Assembly: GCF_006715635.1 (NCBI RefSeq)
Contig: NZ_VFNP01000001.1
Span: 1,550,001-1,614,000, forward strand
DNA from: Streptomyces sp. SLBN-118
GTDB taxonomy: Bacteria > Actinomycetota > Actinomycetes > Streptomycetales > Streptomycetaceae
Length of the DNA: 64,000 bases
Direction of reading: 5' to 3'
Part shown: positions 55,409-64,000 of the stretch, in pieces
How positions within the stretch are numbered: position 1 is the stretch's first letter
How the letters are laid out: every line of letters starts with the position of its first letter
Translations under genes and position numbers: made by a program
The notes under the pieces: model-generated
Databases searched by the model: none
The model's input: the letters and a program-made list of their open reading frames with translations, nothing else
Told to the model about the DNA's origin: nothing

Positions 55409-56212
55409 ATGGGTTCCCGAAGAGCCGCCAGCCACCAGCCCCGCTCTCACGCCCGCCCCAAGAGCGGGATGCGGGCGCGCACCGTCGTTCTGGCGCTGGG
55501 TGCGATCACCGTCACGACGGGCGTCGGTGTCACCCTTGCCACCGGCGGCGGCCACGGAGGCGACGCAGGCCGGGTCACAACCGATGCCGCCGGTGACCTT
55601 CCCGTACCGGTTGACGGCCAGGCCGCCGCGGGCAGTGCGTCGCCCCTCGCCTCCCCATCAGCGATACCCAGCGCAACCGCCTCACCGACCCCGAGCGTCA
55701 AGGCTTCCGCCAAGCCGAAGCGGACGGCGAGTCCGACCGCCGCCCCGAAGGTGCAGAGCAAGAGCGGGAGCAGCACCGGTGGTTCGAGTCGGCCTACCGT
55801 ACGGTCGGGCGGCGACGGCGGGTCGTCGAACGGCGCCGAGGCGCAGGTTCTCTCCCTGGTCAACAAGGAGCGTGCGGCGGCAGGTTGTTCTCCGCTGACC
55901 TCGAACGCGAAGCTCACCAAGGCCGCGGACGACTACAGCGACGTCATGGCCGACTCAGGCGTGATGTCCCACACCGGGCCCGACGGATCGACGATGGCCG
56001 GCCGCGTCGAGGCGGCCGGATACGCCTGGTCCACGCTGGGCGAGAACATAGCCCAGGGGCAGTCCGACGCCGCGGCCGTCATGGACGCGTGGATGAACAG
56101 CCCCGGCCACCGCGCCAACATCCTCAACTGCTCCTTCAAGGAGATAGGCATCGGCGTGCACTTCGGGGACGGTGGCCCCTGGTGGACGCAGGACTTCGGC
56201 GCAAGCCGGTAG
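55409..56212 (+). CDS. Secreted CAP-superfamily (SCP/PR-1-like) protein
   Basis: 267 residues. N-terminal membrane/signal segment (about 23-45), a Ser/Pro/Ala/Lys-rich linker (about 70-140), then a C-terminal CAP domain: AQVLSLVNKERAAAGCSPL, SHTGPDGSTMAGRVEAAGY, GENIAQGQSDAAAVMDAWM and NSPGHRANILN, with the conserved His, Glu and second His of the family. YkwD-like bacterial members are of unknown activity. Confidence 0.9.
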   Translation: MGSRRAASHQPRSHARPKSGMRARTVVLALGAITVTTGVGVTLATGGGHGGDAGRVTTDAAGDLPVPVDGQAAAGSASPLASPSAIPSATASPTPSVKASAKPKRTASPTAAPKVQSKSGSSTGGSSRPTVRSGGDGGSSNGAEAQVLSLVNKERAAAGCSPLTSNAKLTKAADDYSDVMADSGVMSHTGPDGSTMAGRVEAAGYAWSTLGENIAQGQSDAAAVMDAWMNSPGHRANILNCSFKEIGIGVHFGDGGPWWTQDFGASR

Positions 56213-56221
56213 CGGGAGCGG

Positions 56222-57526
56222 CTACCGCTCCTCGCCCGCCAGCCCGAACGACACCCGCACCCGGGCCCCGCCCATCGCGGCGCGGGTGATCTCCAGCTCT
56301 CCGCCCGCCGCCTGGGCCGCACGCGCAACGATGTCCAGGCCGAGGCCCGTGGAGCCGCCGACGCTGACGCCCCGGGTGAGCGCGGCCCCCGGGTCGGCGA
56401 CGCCGGGGCCCGCGTCCTCCACCGTGAGCAGCACATGCCGGCCGGTGCGCTCCACGCGCACGGCGAACGCAGTGCCCTGCGGAGTGTGCCGGAAAACGTT
56501 CCCGATCAGCGCGTCCACGACCGCGGCGAGCTCGTCCTCGGGGAACCGTACGGGCGTCCGGCGCGGCGTGAAGGAGCGTTCATACAGCCGCTCCTGCTGG
56601 GTGGCGAGCACCGACCAGAAGTCGAGCCGCATCGCCACCACCTCGGTGACCTCGCAGGGTTGCGCCACAAGCGCCCCGTTCGCGGGGCCGGCGGCCAGCG
56701 GGGTTCGGGCGGCGGTGATGATCGAGTCCAGTTCGCTCTCCAGCTGCGCGACGGCCTCCGTGATCCGCCGGGCTCCCGGTGAACCACCCAGCAGGTCGGC
56801 CTCCAGGTACAGCGCTGTGAGCGGGGTCCTGAGCCGGTGCGAGAGGTCGGCGACCATCTCGCGCTCGATGGCGAGCAGTTCCACGACCCTGTCGGCCATG
56901 GTGTTGAACGCGGCCCCGGCTTCCTGCAGCTCCGGCGGACCGTCCGGGTCCACCCGTACGTCGAGGTCCCCCGACCCCAGGGCCAGTGACGCACGCTTCA
57001 GGCTCCGGGAAGAGCGGACGACCCGGGCGCCCAGCCGGTCGGCGACCAGCACCGAGCCTCCCACCAGGCCGAGCGCGAGCAGCGACATGACGCCCCACGA
57101 GGCCCACACGCCCCGGGTCAGATCCCCGGCGGGCACGTACGCCTCGACGACCGCCACCCGGTTCTCCGCGAGTACGACAGGCTGGAGATAGACCCATCCC
57201 TCGGCGGTGTCGAGCACCAGCGTCTCCCGTTTGCCCACCGCGCGGCTCAGCGCTTCCTGCGGTGCATGCAGGGTGCCGACGAGCCCGCCGTCCGGGAGCC
57301 GTACGGCGAGCCGGTCGTCCGAGCCCAGGCCCGAGACCGCCTGCTGCACGTCGGCGGGTCTGGTGGTCAGGGCGAGCACGGGCGAGAGCGCGGCCGCCCG
57401 CTGCTCGGCGGCGGTGGTCACCCGGTCCCGGGCCTGTTCGCGTACGAGCAGGGCGAGCGGGACGAGAAATGACAGCGCGACCATCAGGGTCGCGGCGAGG
57501 GAGATCCCTGCGAGGGCGCGTCTCAT
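56222..57526 (-). CDS. Membrane sensor histidine kinase (OmpR-type partner)
   Basis: 434 residues. Two membrane helices (about 10-32 and 145-170) around a 110-residue sensor loop, a HAMP domain, HisKA with histidine in MVADLSHRLRTPLTALY, N-box ALIGNVFRHTPQG and G-boxes DAGPGV and GSTGLGLDI. CseC-like layout. Overlaps its regulator gene by four bases. Confidence 0.93.
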   Translation of the reverse strand: MRRALAGISLAATLMVALSFLVPLALLVREQARDRVTTAAEQRAAALSPVLALTTRPADVQQAVSGLGSDDRLAVRLPDGGLVGTLHAPQEALSRAVGKRETLVLDTAEGWVYLQPVVLAENRVAVVEAYVPAGDLTRGVWASWGVMSLLALGLVGGSVLVADRLGARVVRSSRSLKRASLALGSGDLDVRVDPDGPPELQEAGAAFNTMADRVVELLAIEREMVADLSHRLRTPLTALYLEADLLGGSPGARRITEAVAQLESELDSIITAARTPLAAGPANGALVAQPCEVTEVVAMRLDFWSVLATQQERLYERSFTPRRTPVRFPEDELAAVVDALIGNVFRHTPQGTAFAVRVERTGRHVLLTVEDAGPGVADPGAALTRGVSVGGSTGLGLDIVARAAQAAGGELEITRAAMGGARVRVSFGLAGEER

Positions 57527-58215
57527 GACGGCGGCGCGACCAGCTTGATCCCGATACCGCGCACGGTGTGCAGATAGCGCGGATCCGCGGCCTTTTCGCC
57601 CAGCTTCCTGCGCAGCGCCGAGAGGTGGACGTCAACCGTCTGGTCCTCGAGATAGGGCTGCTGCCATACCTCGGCGAGTATCCGCTTCCGGGATATGACC
57701 TGGTCGGCGTTGTGCGCCAGGTAGGCGAGCAGGTCGAACTCCCGCCGGGTCAGGGAGAGTTCGACGCCGTCCAGGTGTGCGGTCCGGGCGAGCGGGTCGA
57801 TCCTGAGACCGGAGACCTGGAGGACCGGCTGCCGGTGGCCGTCGTCCGCGGCCGGCCGGGACCGCCGCAGTACGGCCGCGATCCGGGCGGCGAGCTGACC
57901 GCCCGAGAAGGGCTTGACCATGTAGTCGTCGGCTCCGGCATTGAGGAGCCTGATGACCTCGGTGTCGTCGTCGCGGGCCGTGGCGACGAGTACGGGTACG
58001 CGTGAAATGCCCCGGATCATCCGCAGCACGTCGAGACCGTCCAGGTCGGGCAGCCCGAGGTCCAGCACGACGATGTCGGGCGGGCCCTGGGTGATCTGCC
58101 GCAGCGCCTCGAAACCCTGGTGAGCGGTCTTCACCGCGTACCCGTGTCCGGTGAGGACCTCGATCAGCGCGGCCCGGATGACTGGGTCGTCCTCGACGAC
58201 AAGTACGGAGGCCAT
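57523..58215 (-). CDS. OmpR/PhoB-type response regulator
   Basis: 230 residues from ATG 58215; the frame stays open further upstream but lacks family sequence. Receiver: VVEDDPVIRA, phosphorylated aspartate in VVLDLGLPDLDG, lysine in YMVKPFS. C-terminal winged helix: SLTRREFDLLAYLAHNADQVISRKRIL, TVDVHLSALRRKLGEK and VRGIGIKL. First gene of the operon with the kinase. Confidence 0.94.
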   Translation of the reverse strand: MASVLVVEDDPVIRAALIEVLTGHGYAVKTAHQGFEALRQITQGPPDIVVLDLGLPDLDGLDVLRMIRGISRVPVLVATARDDDTEVIRLLNAGADDYMVKPFSGGQLAARIAAVLRRSRPAADDGHRQPVLQVSGLRIDPLARTAHLDGVELSLTRREFDLLAYLAHNADQVISRKRILAEVWQQPYLEDQTVDVHLSALRRKLGEKAADPRYLHTVRGIGIKLVAPPS

Positions 58216-58251
58216 GAGCAGGCACGTTAGCGGGTCCGCCAAGATGGTGTC

Positions 58252-58830
58252 GTGTCCCGGTACCTGCGCTACGTGCTCATCTGGCTGTCCTGTACGGCTG
58301 CCAGCGTCACGGCCGTCATGATCACGGTCCATTTCGTGGTGGGTTCGACCAGACCGACGGCTCCGGTCGCGCAGTCTGCGGCAAAGGACTTCGCGGCGGA
58401 CCCGCCGCGGGCTTCGGCGACTCCCAGCGCCTCCCCGAGCCCCGAGCCCACCCCGAGCCCGTCCAAGCCCAGGCCGACGCCGCCCCGGAAGACCGAAAGA
58501 CCTCGTACGGCGTCACCGATCCCCACGGCCCGGACAACTCCCCCGCCGTCACAGGACACGTCCGGGGCGAACTCGGGCGGTGCGGGCTGCGAGGAGGGCG
58601 GTTCGGGTGTGCACACCATCACCTCCCAGGGAGGGAAGGCAACGGTGCGCTACGGAAGCGGCGGGGTGTGCCTCATCTCGGCGGTGCCGAACCAGGGCTT
58701 CACGGCAAGCACCACACAGAGCGCGCCGGACACCCTGACGGTGACGTTCGCGGGCGACCGGCACCGTTCGGAGATCACGGCGACGACCGTTCCCTCGGAC
58801 CGGGCCAGCGTGCGAGAGACGTCCTTCTGA
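58252..58830 (+). CDS. Secreted or membrane-anchored protein of unknown function
   Basis: 192 residues from GTG 58252, divergent from the response regulator. Membrane/signal segment (about 7-30), a Pro/Ser/Thr-rich wall-spanning linker (about 50-100) and a small C-terminal domain (about 108-190) with two cysteines (GCEEGGSGVH and GVCLISAVPN) that may pair. No family is recognised. It may be a target or input protein of the two-component system. Confidence 0.75.
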   Translation: MSRYLRYVLIWLSCTAASVTAVMITVHFVVGSTRPTAPVAQSAAKDFAADPPRASATPSASPSPEPTPSPSKPRPTPPRKTERPRTASPIPTARTTPPPSQDTSGANSGGAGCEEGGSGVHTITSQGGKATVRYGSGGVCLISAVPNQGFTASTTQSAPDTLTVTFAGDRHRSEITATTVPSDRASVRETSF

Positions 58831-59072
58831 GGCGTCGTCGGCGTCCTTCTGAGGCGTCCTGCTGAGGCGACCCGACGCAGGATCGGCCTCGCATGTCTCC
58901 TCACGCTCGCACCCGATGGCGTAATCGAACCGAGACCTGCGGCTACCTAGCGGTAACAAGCCACGGCGTGCGAGATTCCGCGTGCCACCGGCCGGCGGCC
59001 CCTCACACCCACGCCATACCGCCTGGACTTTGTCGTGCCTCCAGGCGCGGCCGACCGCAGGAGTGTTCCGCC

Positions 59073-59260
59073 GTGACCGGATTTCGCACCACGCGTGTCT
59101 CCCCCCGCTCCCGAAGACGGGCCACCGCCGCGGCCCTCGTACTGCCGCTGGTCTGCACCGCTCTGCTGACCACCGGGGCGGGCTAGTCCGCCGCGAGCCC
59201 CGCCTACGGGCCCACCGCAATGTCTCCATGGGCGACAGCTACATCTCCGGCGAGGCCTGA
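59073..59260 (+). pseudogene. N-terminal relic of a secreted GDSL/SGNH esterase
   Basis: From GTG 59073 a signal peptide is coded (RSRRRATAAALVLPLVC and on to TTGAG), then TAG at 59185-59187; a shifted frame continues with VSMGDSYISGEA, the block I GDS motif of SGNH hydrolases, and stops at 59260. Blocks II-V are absent. One stop, one frame change and a 3' truncation mark it as dead. Confidence 0.7.
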
Positions 59261-59374
59261 TCCACGCCGCGCCGACCGGTAACCACTCGTGTCGCAATAC
59301 GGCCGGGGCCGGGGCCGCTGGGATGTATCTGTCCCCGCTCTCCTGACGGCACCGACGCCGGTCGACCCGGCCGA

Positions 59375-61532
59375 TCAGCGTCTGCGGGTCTTCTTCGACC
59401 GCGGCCTCAAGGGGTCGCTCACCGCGGCGGTGCGACGGGCGGCCGCCGCGATGCCCGGATCGACGCTCACCGAGATGGGCCAGCACCCGATGCGCCCTGT
59501 TGGCGTCGGCGTCGGCGAGCGCGGCGATCAGGGCCTGGGGGCCGCCCGGCCACGTGGCGCCGACCTCGTCGAACGCGGTCACCAGGGAGCTCGGGGCGAG
59601 CCCGGGTTCAGCCCGGGCATCCACGCCCTGGCACGCGTACAGGTCGTCCAGGACGAGGGCCGCCCGGGCGCTCTGAGGGACCTGCCGTTCATCCGCCTCC
59701 CCGCCACGGGCACGCAGCGCCTGGAGGGCGTACGCACCGAGCGCGCGGTCGGCGAGCAGTCTGCGCAGGGCTTCCGGCGGTGCGGTCGCTGTGTCCATCC
59801 AGCTGAACAGCGCGCGGGTTGAGCCCGATTCGTCGGTGCCTGGCTTGGTGGCGGCGAGGGGGCCGAGGAGTTCGTCCCATGCCCCGGCGCTGTTCTCGCG
59901 GGCGGACAGCCAGTCGGTGACGGCGCGGGTGGCGGCGTCCTGGGGCCAGAGCCGGGCCGCTTCGACGAGGGTGGCCGCGTCCCAGCCGCTGACAGTGTCC
60001 CGGTCGGGCGCCGCGACCGCACCGGCCTTCAGCATGTGGCGGACCGCGGCGGCGCCGAGGGGGCTCAGGCCGAAGGCGTCACCGGTCCGGAAGACCGTGC
60101 CGGTGGCGGAAAGCCGGTCGACGACCGCGGCGAGCGCCAGGGCGGGAGCGTCGAGCTCCGTCCGGTCCTCCTCGTCCAGGCCGGGGATGCCGAGCAGGTC
60201 GGACAGCTCGTGCGGAGCCGGGGTCGTGTACTCGGCCGGGGCACCGCCCGGGACCGGCGCCGGCCTGCTCTCCACGGCCTGGTCGATCAGCCAGTCGCTG
60301 TACTCGGCGGCCTTGCGCGCCACCGAATCGGCGGTGCAGCCGCGCTCGTAGAGAGCGTACAGCAGGTGCGCCACGTCGTCGGCGTACTCCCGGTCCAGTG
60401 CCGGATCCTCAGTGAGACGGCCGACGGCCGTGGCAAGGATGTCCGCGGCGAGTTCGGTGAGTTCCTGCGGGGTGCCGTCGGCCCAGATTCCGGCGGACGG
60501 GCCCGGTGTCGTCAGTATCCCGTCCTGCTGGAGCAGACCACAGGCGACCGCGAGGTGACGCACCTCCTCGTCCACCAGATCCGGCCCGTCGGCGGCCACG
60601 GAGAGGAGGGCGGGCAGCGGGGCCTCAAGGAGCAGGCCCCGCACGTCCTGCGGCGCGGGCAGCTCGGGTGGTGGTGGGACCGGGAGACCGGAGTCGCCGT
60701 AGTAGCTGAGGTGCTGATCGAGGAGCGCGTCGGCAAGGACGAGGTGGGGCGAGTCCTCGGGGCCGGGTGCGAGATGCGCGTACGGCCCCGAGAAGGCCTC
60801 GGACAGTCCCGCGGCCGTCCAACGGTCCATCAGCGTGCCCGCGATACGCCGCATTTCGCCCGGCAGCCCTTCTTCCGGGTCCACGTCCACCGCCTCAAGG
60901 GGCAGACCGGGCAGCAGGGGCCCGGCGGGCGATGGATGCTCGATATCGCGGGCGAAGGCCCTCAGCAGGGTCTCGGCCAGGAGGATCTGCGTGAAGACGG
61001 TCCGCCCCGTGACGTCCGCCCGCTCCACACCGGCGGGCAGGGCGGGGCGGTCCGCCCGTGGACTGCGGTCATGAGCGTCGAGCCGTCGCAGCACGGCCTC
61101 GGGGTCCTCGACCGGTGTTCCGTCGGCCCGCATCAGCGACGCGTACCAGCGCGACCAGGTCAGGTTGGCCGGATCAGCCACGGCCAGCCGGAATTCCGGC
61201 TCGGCCTCGTCGATCGCGGCCAGCAGCCGGGCCTGACGCTTCGTGTTCAGCCTGCCCCTGGCTCGTACGAGGTCGGCGAGCGCGCGCAGGACAGCGGGGG
61301 CGACGGGCAGCTCGGACTCGGTCACGCAGACCAGGACCGGCACATCCTGGTGAAGGACCTGCCGGACCAGCTCGGGGGTCGGTTCCGGCAGGCCGGTCCG
61401 GCGATCCGCGCCTCTGAGGACGAGCAGGGTCAGGACAGCATCGGCGATGCGGGCGGAGGAAGGGCTGCCGAAGGCAGTGGCCTCCTGGAGGAAGAGAGCA
61501 AGGCCTACGTCGGGGGTGAGGCTGGTGGTCAC
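59375..61532 (-). CDS. Large conserved Streptomyces protein of unknown function, 3' frameshift
   Basis: About 690 intact residues from GTG 61532 (GGGAG upstream): TTSLTPDVGLALFLQEATAFG at the start, then Leu/Ala-rich helical sequence with an acidic C-terminal half. No signal peptide, membrane segment or catalytic motif recognised. Near 59460 the frame appears to shift: the expected continuation HLGE ... VDPGIAAAARRTAAVSDP and a Lys/Arg-rich end with stop at 59375-59377 lie in another frame, while the uninterrupted frame runs to 58947 through low-complexity sequence antisense to the esterase relic. This may be a mutation or a sequencing error. Confidence 0.7.
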
Positions 61533-61891
61533 ATCTCCCAGCGTAGGAAACGGCGCGGGTCCCTGCGGGGTCGTCGGAGATTTGGCACCCGTTCCGGTTA
61601 CGCACGCTCTGTCTACGAGGCCGACGACCCATCGCCTGGCGGTCAGCCGAGCCAGGCGATGTCCATCACGTACAGCCGTCGGGCGGTGCGTCGCCGACCC
61701 AGAAGTCCCCACTACCACGCGGTGATCTCGCCTGCGCCGACCCCCGTCCCTCGCGCCAGGCAGGCGTCGAATCCGCCTTCATCATGCGCACGCCTCAACT
61801 CCACACGTCCGCAAAGTAGTTGACAGGTGATCGAGGACGACGCTTTGATCTAGCACTCGTAACGACCCGACACCTACAGGGGGAACGCTTG
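61533..61891. promoter_or_regulatory. Intergenic region with promoter of the small secreted protein
   Basis: 359 bases without a gene. TTGACA at 61820-61825 with TTTGAT at 61844-61849 (18 apart) is a good promoter for the gene at 61892; GGGGGA near 61879 is its ribosome site. Upstream, 61600-61800 shows nothing recognisable. Confidence 0.55.
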
Positions 61892-62308
61892 ATGAAGCGC
61901 GGAACAATAGCAAAGGCCGGTATGGCTCTCGCGGCGAGCGCCATCATCGTCGGGGGCATGGCGGGCTCGGCCTCCGCAAGCGGAAGCAATGTGACCATCT
62001 CCCGGACCTGGGGCACGGCGACCTTCAAGACCTACGGCGACGAGCTGTGGGTGAAGGACCTGTCCGCGGACGGCTACTCCGTGCATGCCAAGATCCAGCG
62101 CTGGCAGAAGGTCAACATCGACGCGTGGAGCTGGGTGGATCACCGGACCGGCTGCTACGACACGACCACCAAGAACGACACGACCGACGGCTACTCGTTC
62201 TGCGACTACGACCTGACCGAGAATGACACGGTCCGAGTCTGCATCGTCCGCTCGAAGGACGGCGTCCGCTACGGCGACTGGGTCTGCAGCGCCGAGACGA
62301 AGGCCTGA
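61892..62308 (+). CDS. Small secreted protein of unknown function
   Basis: 138 residues from ATG 61892. Clear signal peptide (MKRGTIAKAGMALAASAIIV ... SASA, cleavage near residue 29). The mature part is about 110 residues, rich in Trp, Tyr and Asp, with four cysteines (in GCYD, FCDYD, VCIVRS and WVCSAE) likely forming two disulfides. Small secreted proteins of this kind are frequent in Streptomyces; inhibitors and wall-binding proteins are possible. Own promoter and a strong terminator. Confidence 0.8.
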   Translation: MKRGTIAKAGMALAASAIIVGGMAGSASASGSNVTISRTWGTATFKTYGDELWVKDLSADGYSVHAKIQRWQKVNIDAWSWVDHRTGCYDTTTKNDTTDGYSFCDYDLTENDTVRVCIVRSKDGVRYGDWVCSAETKA

Positions 62309-62328
62309 TTCCTGCGCGCCCTGCGCGC

Positions 62329-62389
62329 CCTGCGCGCCCCCGCCCGCCCTTGCCGCGTGCGGCCGGCGGGCGTGCTGGGGGCGCGCAGG
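62329..62389 (+). terminator. Long hairpin terminator after the small secreted protein gene
   Basis: Perfect 13-bp stem, 62329-62341 with 62377-62389, containing an inner CGCCCGCC/GGCGGGCG stem. Just before it the 9-mer CCTGCGCGC is repeated three times (62311, 62320, 62329). Confidence 0.8.
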
Positions 62390-63002
62390 ACACATGGGAG
62401 CTTTTCGCCGGGCGTCGGGGCGCAGACGGGGGTTCAGAACAGGCTCCAAAACACGGCCCGATGCCGGGCCCGCCGCGGAGTCCCACTGCAAAGACCTGTG
62501 AGGACTCTGCCCGCCCACCTCGGCTGGCGAATGAATGCCGCTGGTCAGATGCTTGAGGCATGCGACTACGACCGAAGGAAAGGAAGTCCGCCCACCACCA
62601 CGCGCCCGGAACGATAGGCGTGCACATCGAACCCACGCGTGCAGGTGGCCTCGTCTACGAGACGCTGAGCGCGATCTTCGAGCTTGCCCTTGCCCCGCCC
62701 GGGGCGGGTCGGATCGTCCCGGACGGCGGCGGCGACGGCCCGGTGGTGTCCGCCTTGCCCTTCGACGTACGCCGACAGCGCCCCCTCCACGAACCGGTCC
62801 GGCTCTCCGAAACCGTCCGTGCGCTCGTCTATGGTCGCCCGAAGGACATCAAGCGGCTCGTTCACGGCCTCCAGGAGCACTTCTCAGTGGAGGACACGGG
62901 CTCCCGCGAGCCTGATCACGGAGAGCAGGTGCGCGAGCTGGTGATCGGGCCGAATCAGGGCAGCTGACAGCGGACACGAGCAGCGGACTACTGTCCTCGC
63001 CC
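62390..63002. other. Stretch without a confidently assigned gene
   Basis: 613 bases. A 135-residue frame on the plus strand (62560-62967; includes SETVRALVYGRPKDIKRLVH) and a 104-residue frame on the minus strand (62566-62880) overlap each other; neither has a recognisable family or a good ribosome site, so at most one is real. GC content is coding-like. Confidence 0.35.
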
Positions 63003-63150
63003 ATGACCGAACCTTCCTGCCTGCGCGCCACCCGCGCGTCCTGCGACACCGTCGCCGTCGACTACGCCGAGTTCCTCGGAACCGAGTTCGCCGCCAAGCC
63101 CTACGACCGCGCGATGCCGGCCGCGTTCGCCGAGCATCCGCCGCTGATCG
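63003..63150 (+). pseudogene. N-terminal stub of a SAM-dependent methyltransferase
   Basis: From ATG 63003: MTEPSCLRATRASCDTVAVD, then YAEFLGTEFAAKPYDRAMPAAFAE. This is the leader block of the common Streptomyces class I methyltransferases that start MTEP..LRATR.SYD..A.DYA. The expected glycine-rich SAM motif does not follow; homology ends near 63145, where unrelated sequence joins the end of the next gene. Confidence 0.65.
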
Positions 63151-63221
63151 GGTCGCAGTCCGGCGGACAGGCAGTGCTGCTGTCCGCACTTGCGACGCAG
63201 CGCGCGGACGGGTGCAGCCAC

Positions 63222-64000
63222 TCAGCCGCGAGCCGCGCCCCGGTTGTCAGGTGCGGCAGCGGCATGGTGCGCGGCCCGTGCGATGTTGCGTGCCATGCCG
63301 CGGAACACGACAGCGTGGAACGGTGACACGCTCCACCAGTAGAGATGGCCGAGGAGGCCGTGGGGGTGGAACAGGGCGCGCTGTCGGTACCGGCTGTGGC
63401 CGTTGCCGTCCGATTCCACGGACATCTCCAGCCAGGCGAGTCCCGGAAGACGCATGTCGGCACGCAGCCGTAGCAGCCGGCCCGGTTCGATCTCCTCCAC
63501 CCGCCAGAAGTCCAGCGAGTCACCGACCCGCAGCCGGGCCGCGTCGCGGCGGCCACGGCGGAGTCCGACCCCGCCGACGAGCCGGTCGAGCCAGCCCCGC
63601 ACGGCCCAGGCGAGCGGGAAGGAGTACCAGCCGTTCTTGCCGCCGATGCCTTCGATGACCTGCCACAGCGCCTCCGGTGAGGCGTCCACAGCCAGCGCCC
63701 GCCGATCGGTGTACAGGCTGCCTCCCGCCCAGTCGGGGTCTGTGGGCAGGGGATCACTCGGAGCGCCCGGCAGGGAGGCTGAGGACCAGCGGGTAGTGAC
63801 CTGGGCGTCGCGCACACGCTGAAGAGCCAGCGTGAGGGCCTGGTCGCAGCCGATCGGTGCGCCCGGCGGATCGGGGACGTACTCCGCGATGTCGTGCTCG
63901 CGGCAGACGACCTCGTGGCGCAGGGACTCGGCCAGCGGCCGGGCGATAGACGGGGGAACGGGAGTGACAAGGCCGATCCAGAGGCTGGAAAGCCGGGGGG
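63222..64000 (-). CDS. SDR/NmrA-type oxidoreductase with DUF2867 domain, 5' end outside the window
   Basis: The frame is open from 64000 down to the stop at 63222, about 259 residues. Visible: RLSSLWIGLVTPVPPSIARPLAESLRHEVV in the connecting region, then the DUF2867 domain with ALAVDASPEALWQVIEGIGG, WYSFPLAWAVRGWLDRLVGG and GDSLDFWRVEEIEPGRLLRLRADMRLPG. In Streptomyces this domain is the C-terminal part of an NAD(P)-binding Rossmann protein, whose start would lie to the right. Reading from GTG 63815 alone would cut off real sequence. Substrate unknown. Confidence 0.85.
   Translation of the reverse strand, partial: PRLSSLWIGLVTPVPPSIARPLAESLRHEVVCREHDIAEYVPDPPGAPIGCDQALTLALQRVRDAQVTTRWSSASLPGAPSDPLPTDPDWAGGSLYTDRRALAVDASPEALWQVIEGIGGKNGWYSFPLAWAVRGWLDRLVGGVGLRRGRRDAARLRVGDSLDFWRVEEIEPGRLLRLRADMRLPGLAWLEMSVESDGNGHSRYRQRALFHPHGLLGHLYWWSVSPFHAVVFRGMARNIARAAHHAAAAPDNRGAARG

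Noticed and set aside
58921..58965. A tRNA-like 3' arm (AATCGAACCGAGACC)
   Set aside because: No matching acceptor or anticodon arm around it.
62560..62967. Two overlapping small frames on opposite strands
   Set aside because: Neither has a recognisable domain or a convincing ribosome site, so no gene is called.

Overview
The window is high-GC actinomycete DNA, almost certainly Streptomyces. GTG and TTG starts, tight ATGA/GTGA stop-start overlaps, a TTA codon in a pathway regulator, and type I PKS/NRPS genes beside allantoin, glyoxylate and eukaryotic-like kinase genes all fit. No rRNA, tRNA or CRISPR array was seen.

Region 1 (1-27907) is the right-hand part of a hybrid PKS-NRPS cluster that reads as a tetramic-acid (tirandamycin / streptolydigin / nocamycin type) pathway. 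In order it holds: the end of one modular PKS; a two-module PKS whose last module is KS-AT(malonyl)-ACP with no reduction; a type II thioesterase; a Cys-nucleophile alpha/beta hydrolase that fits the Dieckmann cyclases; a C-A-T NRPS with a near-glycine code; a cytosolic GH16-like protein; a QW-repeat terpenoid-cyclase-like protein with a degenerate DxDD motif; a HelD-type RNA polymerase helicase; a giant LuxR (LAL) activator with a TTA codon; a P450; a DHA2 exporter with a divergent TetR; and a class A flavoprotein plus a PaiB-like FMN protein. The unreduced beta-keto chain would be amidated with glycine and cyclised off the carrier to a 3-acyl tetramic acid. The known relatives inhibit bacterial RNA polymerase, so HelD is a candidate self-protection factor. 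This is the most interesting system in the window.

Region 2 (27908-30158) is a graveyard of accessory DNA: a stop-containing second flavoprotein fragment, a frameshifted element-type gene, an excisionase-like HTH gene and an array of short repeats.

Region 3 (30159-39109) is a sugar-uptake island: ROK kinase, ABC transporter, GntR regulator with two matching operators, a Gfo/Idh/MocA (inositol-dehydrogenase-like) enzyme, a second P450 and a DHFR-fold protein. Region 4 (39236-52842) holds an AIM24 protein, a foldback intergenic repeat, allantoicase, allantoinase and their IclR regulator, an ABC-FtsX exporter with a NarL-type two-component system, a Ser/Thr kinase, a MobA-like transferase and malate synthase. 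Matching palindromes in front of the allantoin genes and malate synthase suggest one regulon that turns allantoin-derived glyoxylate into malate.

Region 5 (52843-64000) is mixed: an orphan toxin-end/immunity pair, an FN3 lipoprotein, a secreted CAP protein, an OmpR-type two-component system, several secreted proteins of unknown role, a large conserved protein with a 3' frameshift, relics of a GDSL esterase and a methyltransferase, and the start-less end of an SDR/DUF2867 gene running off the window.
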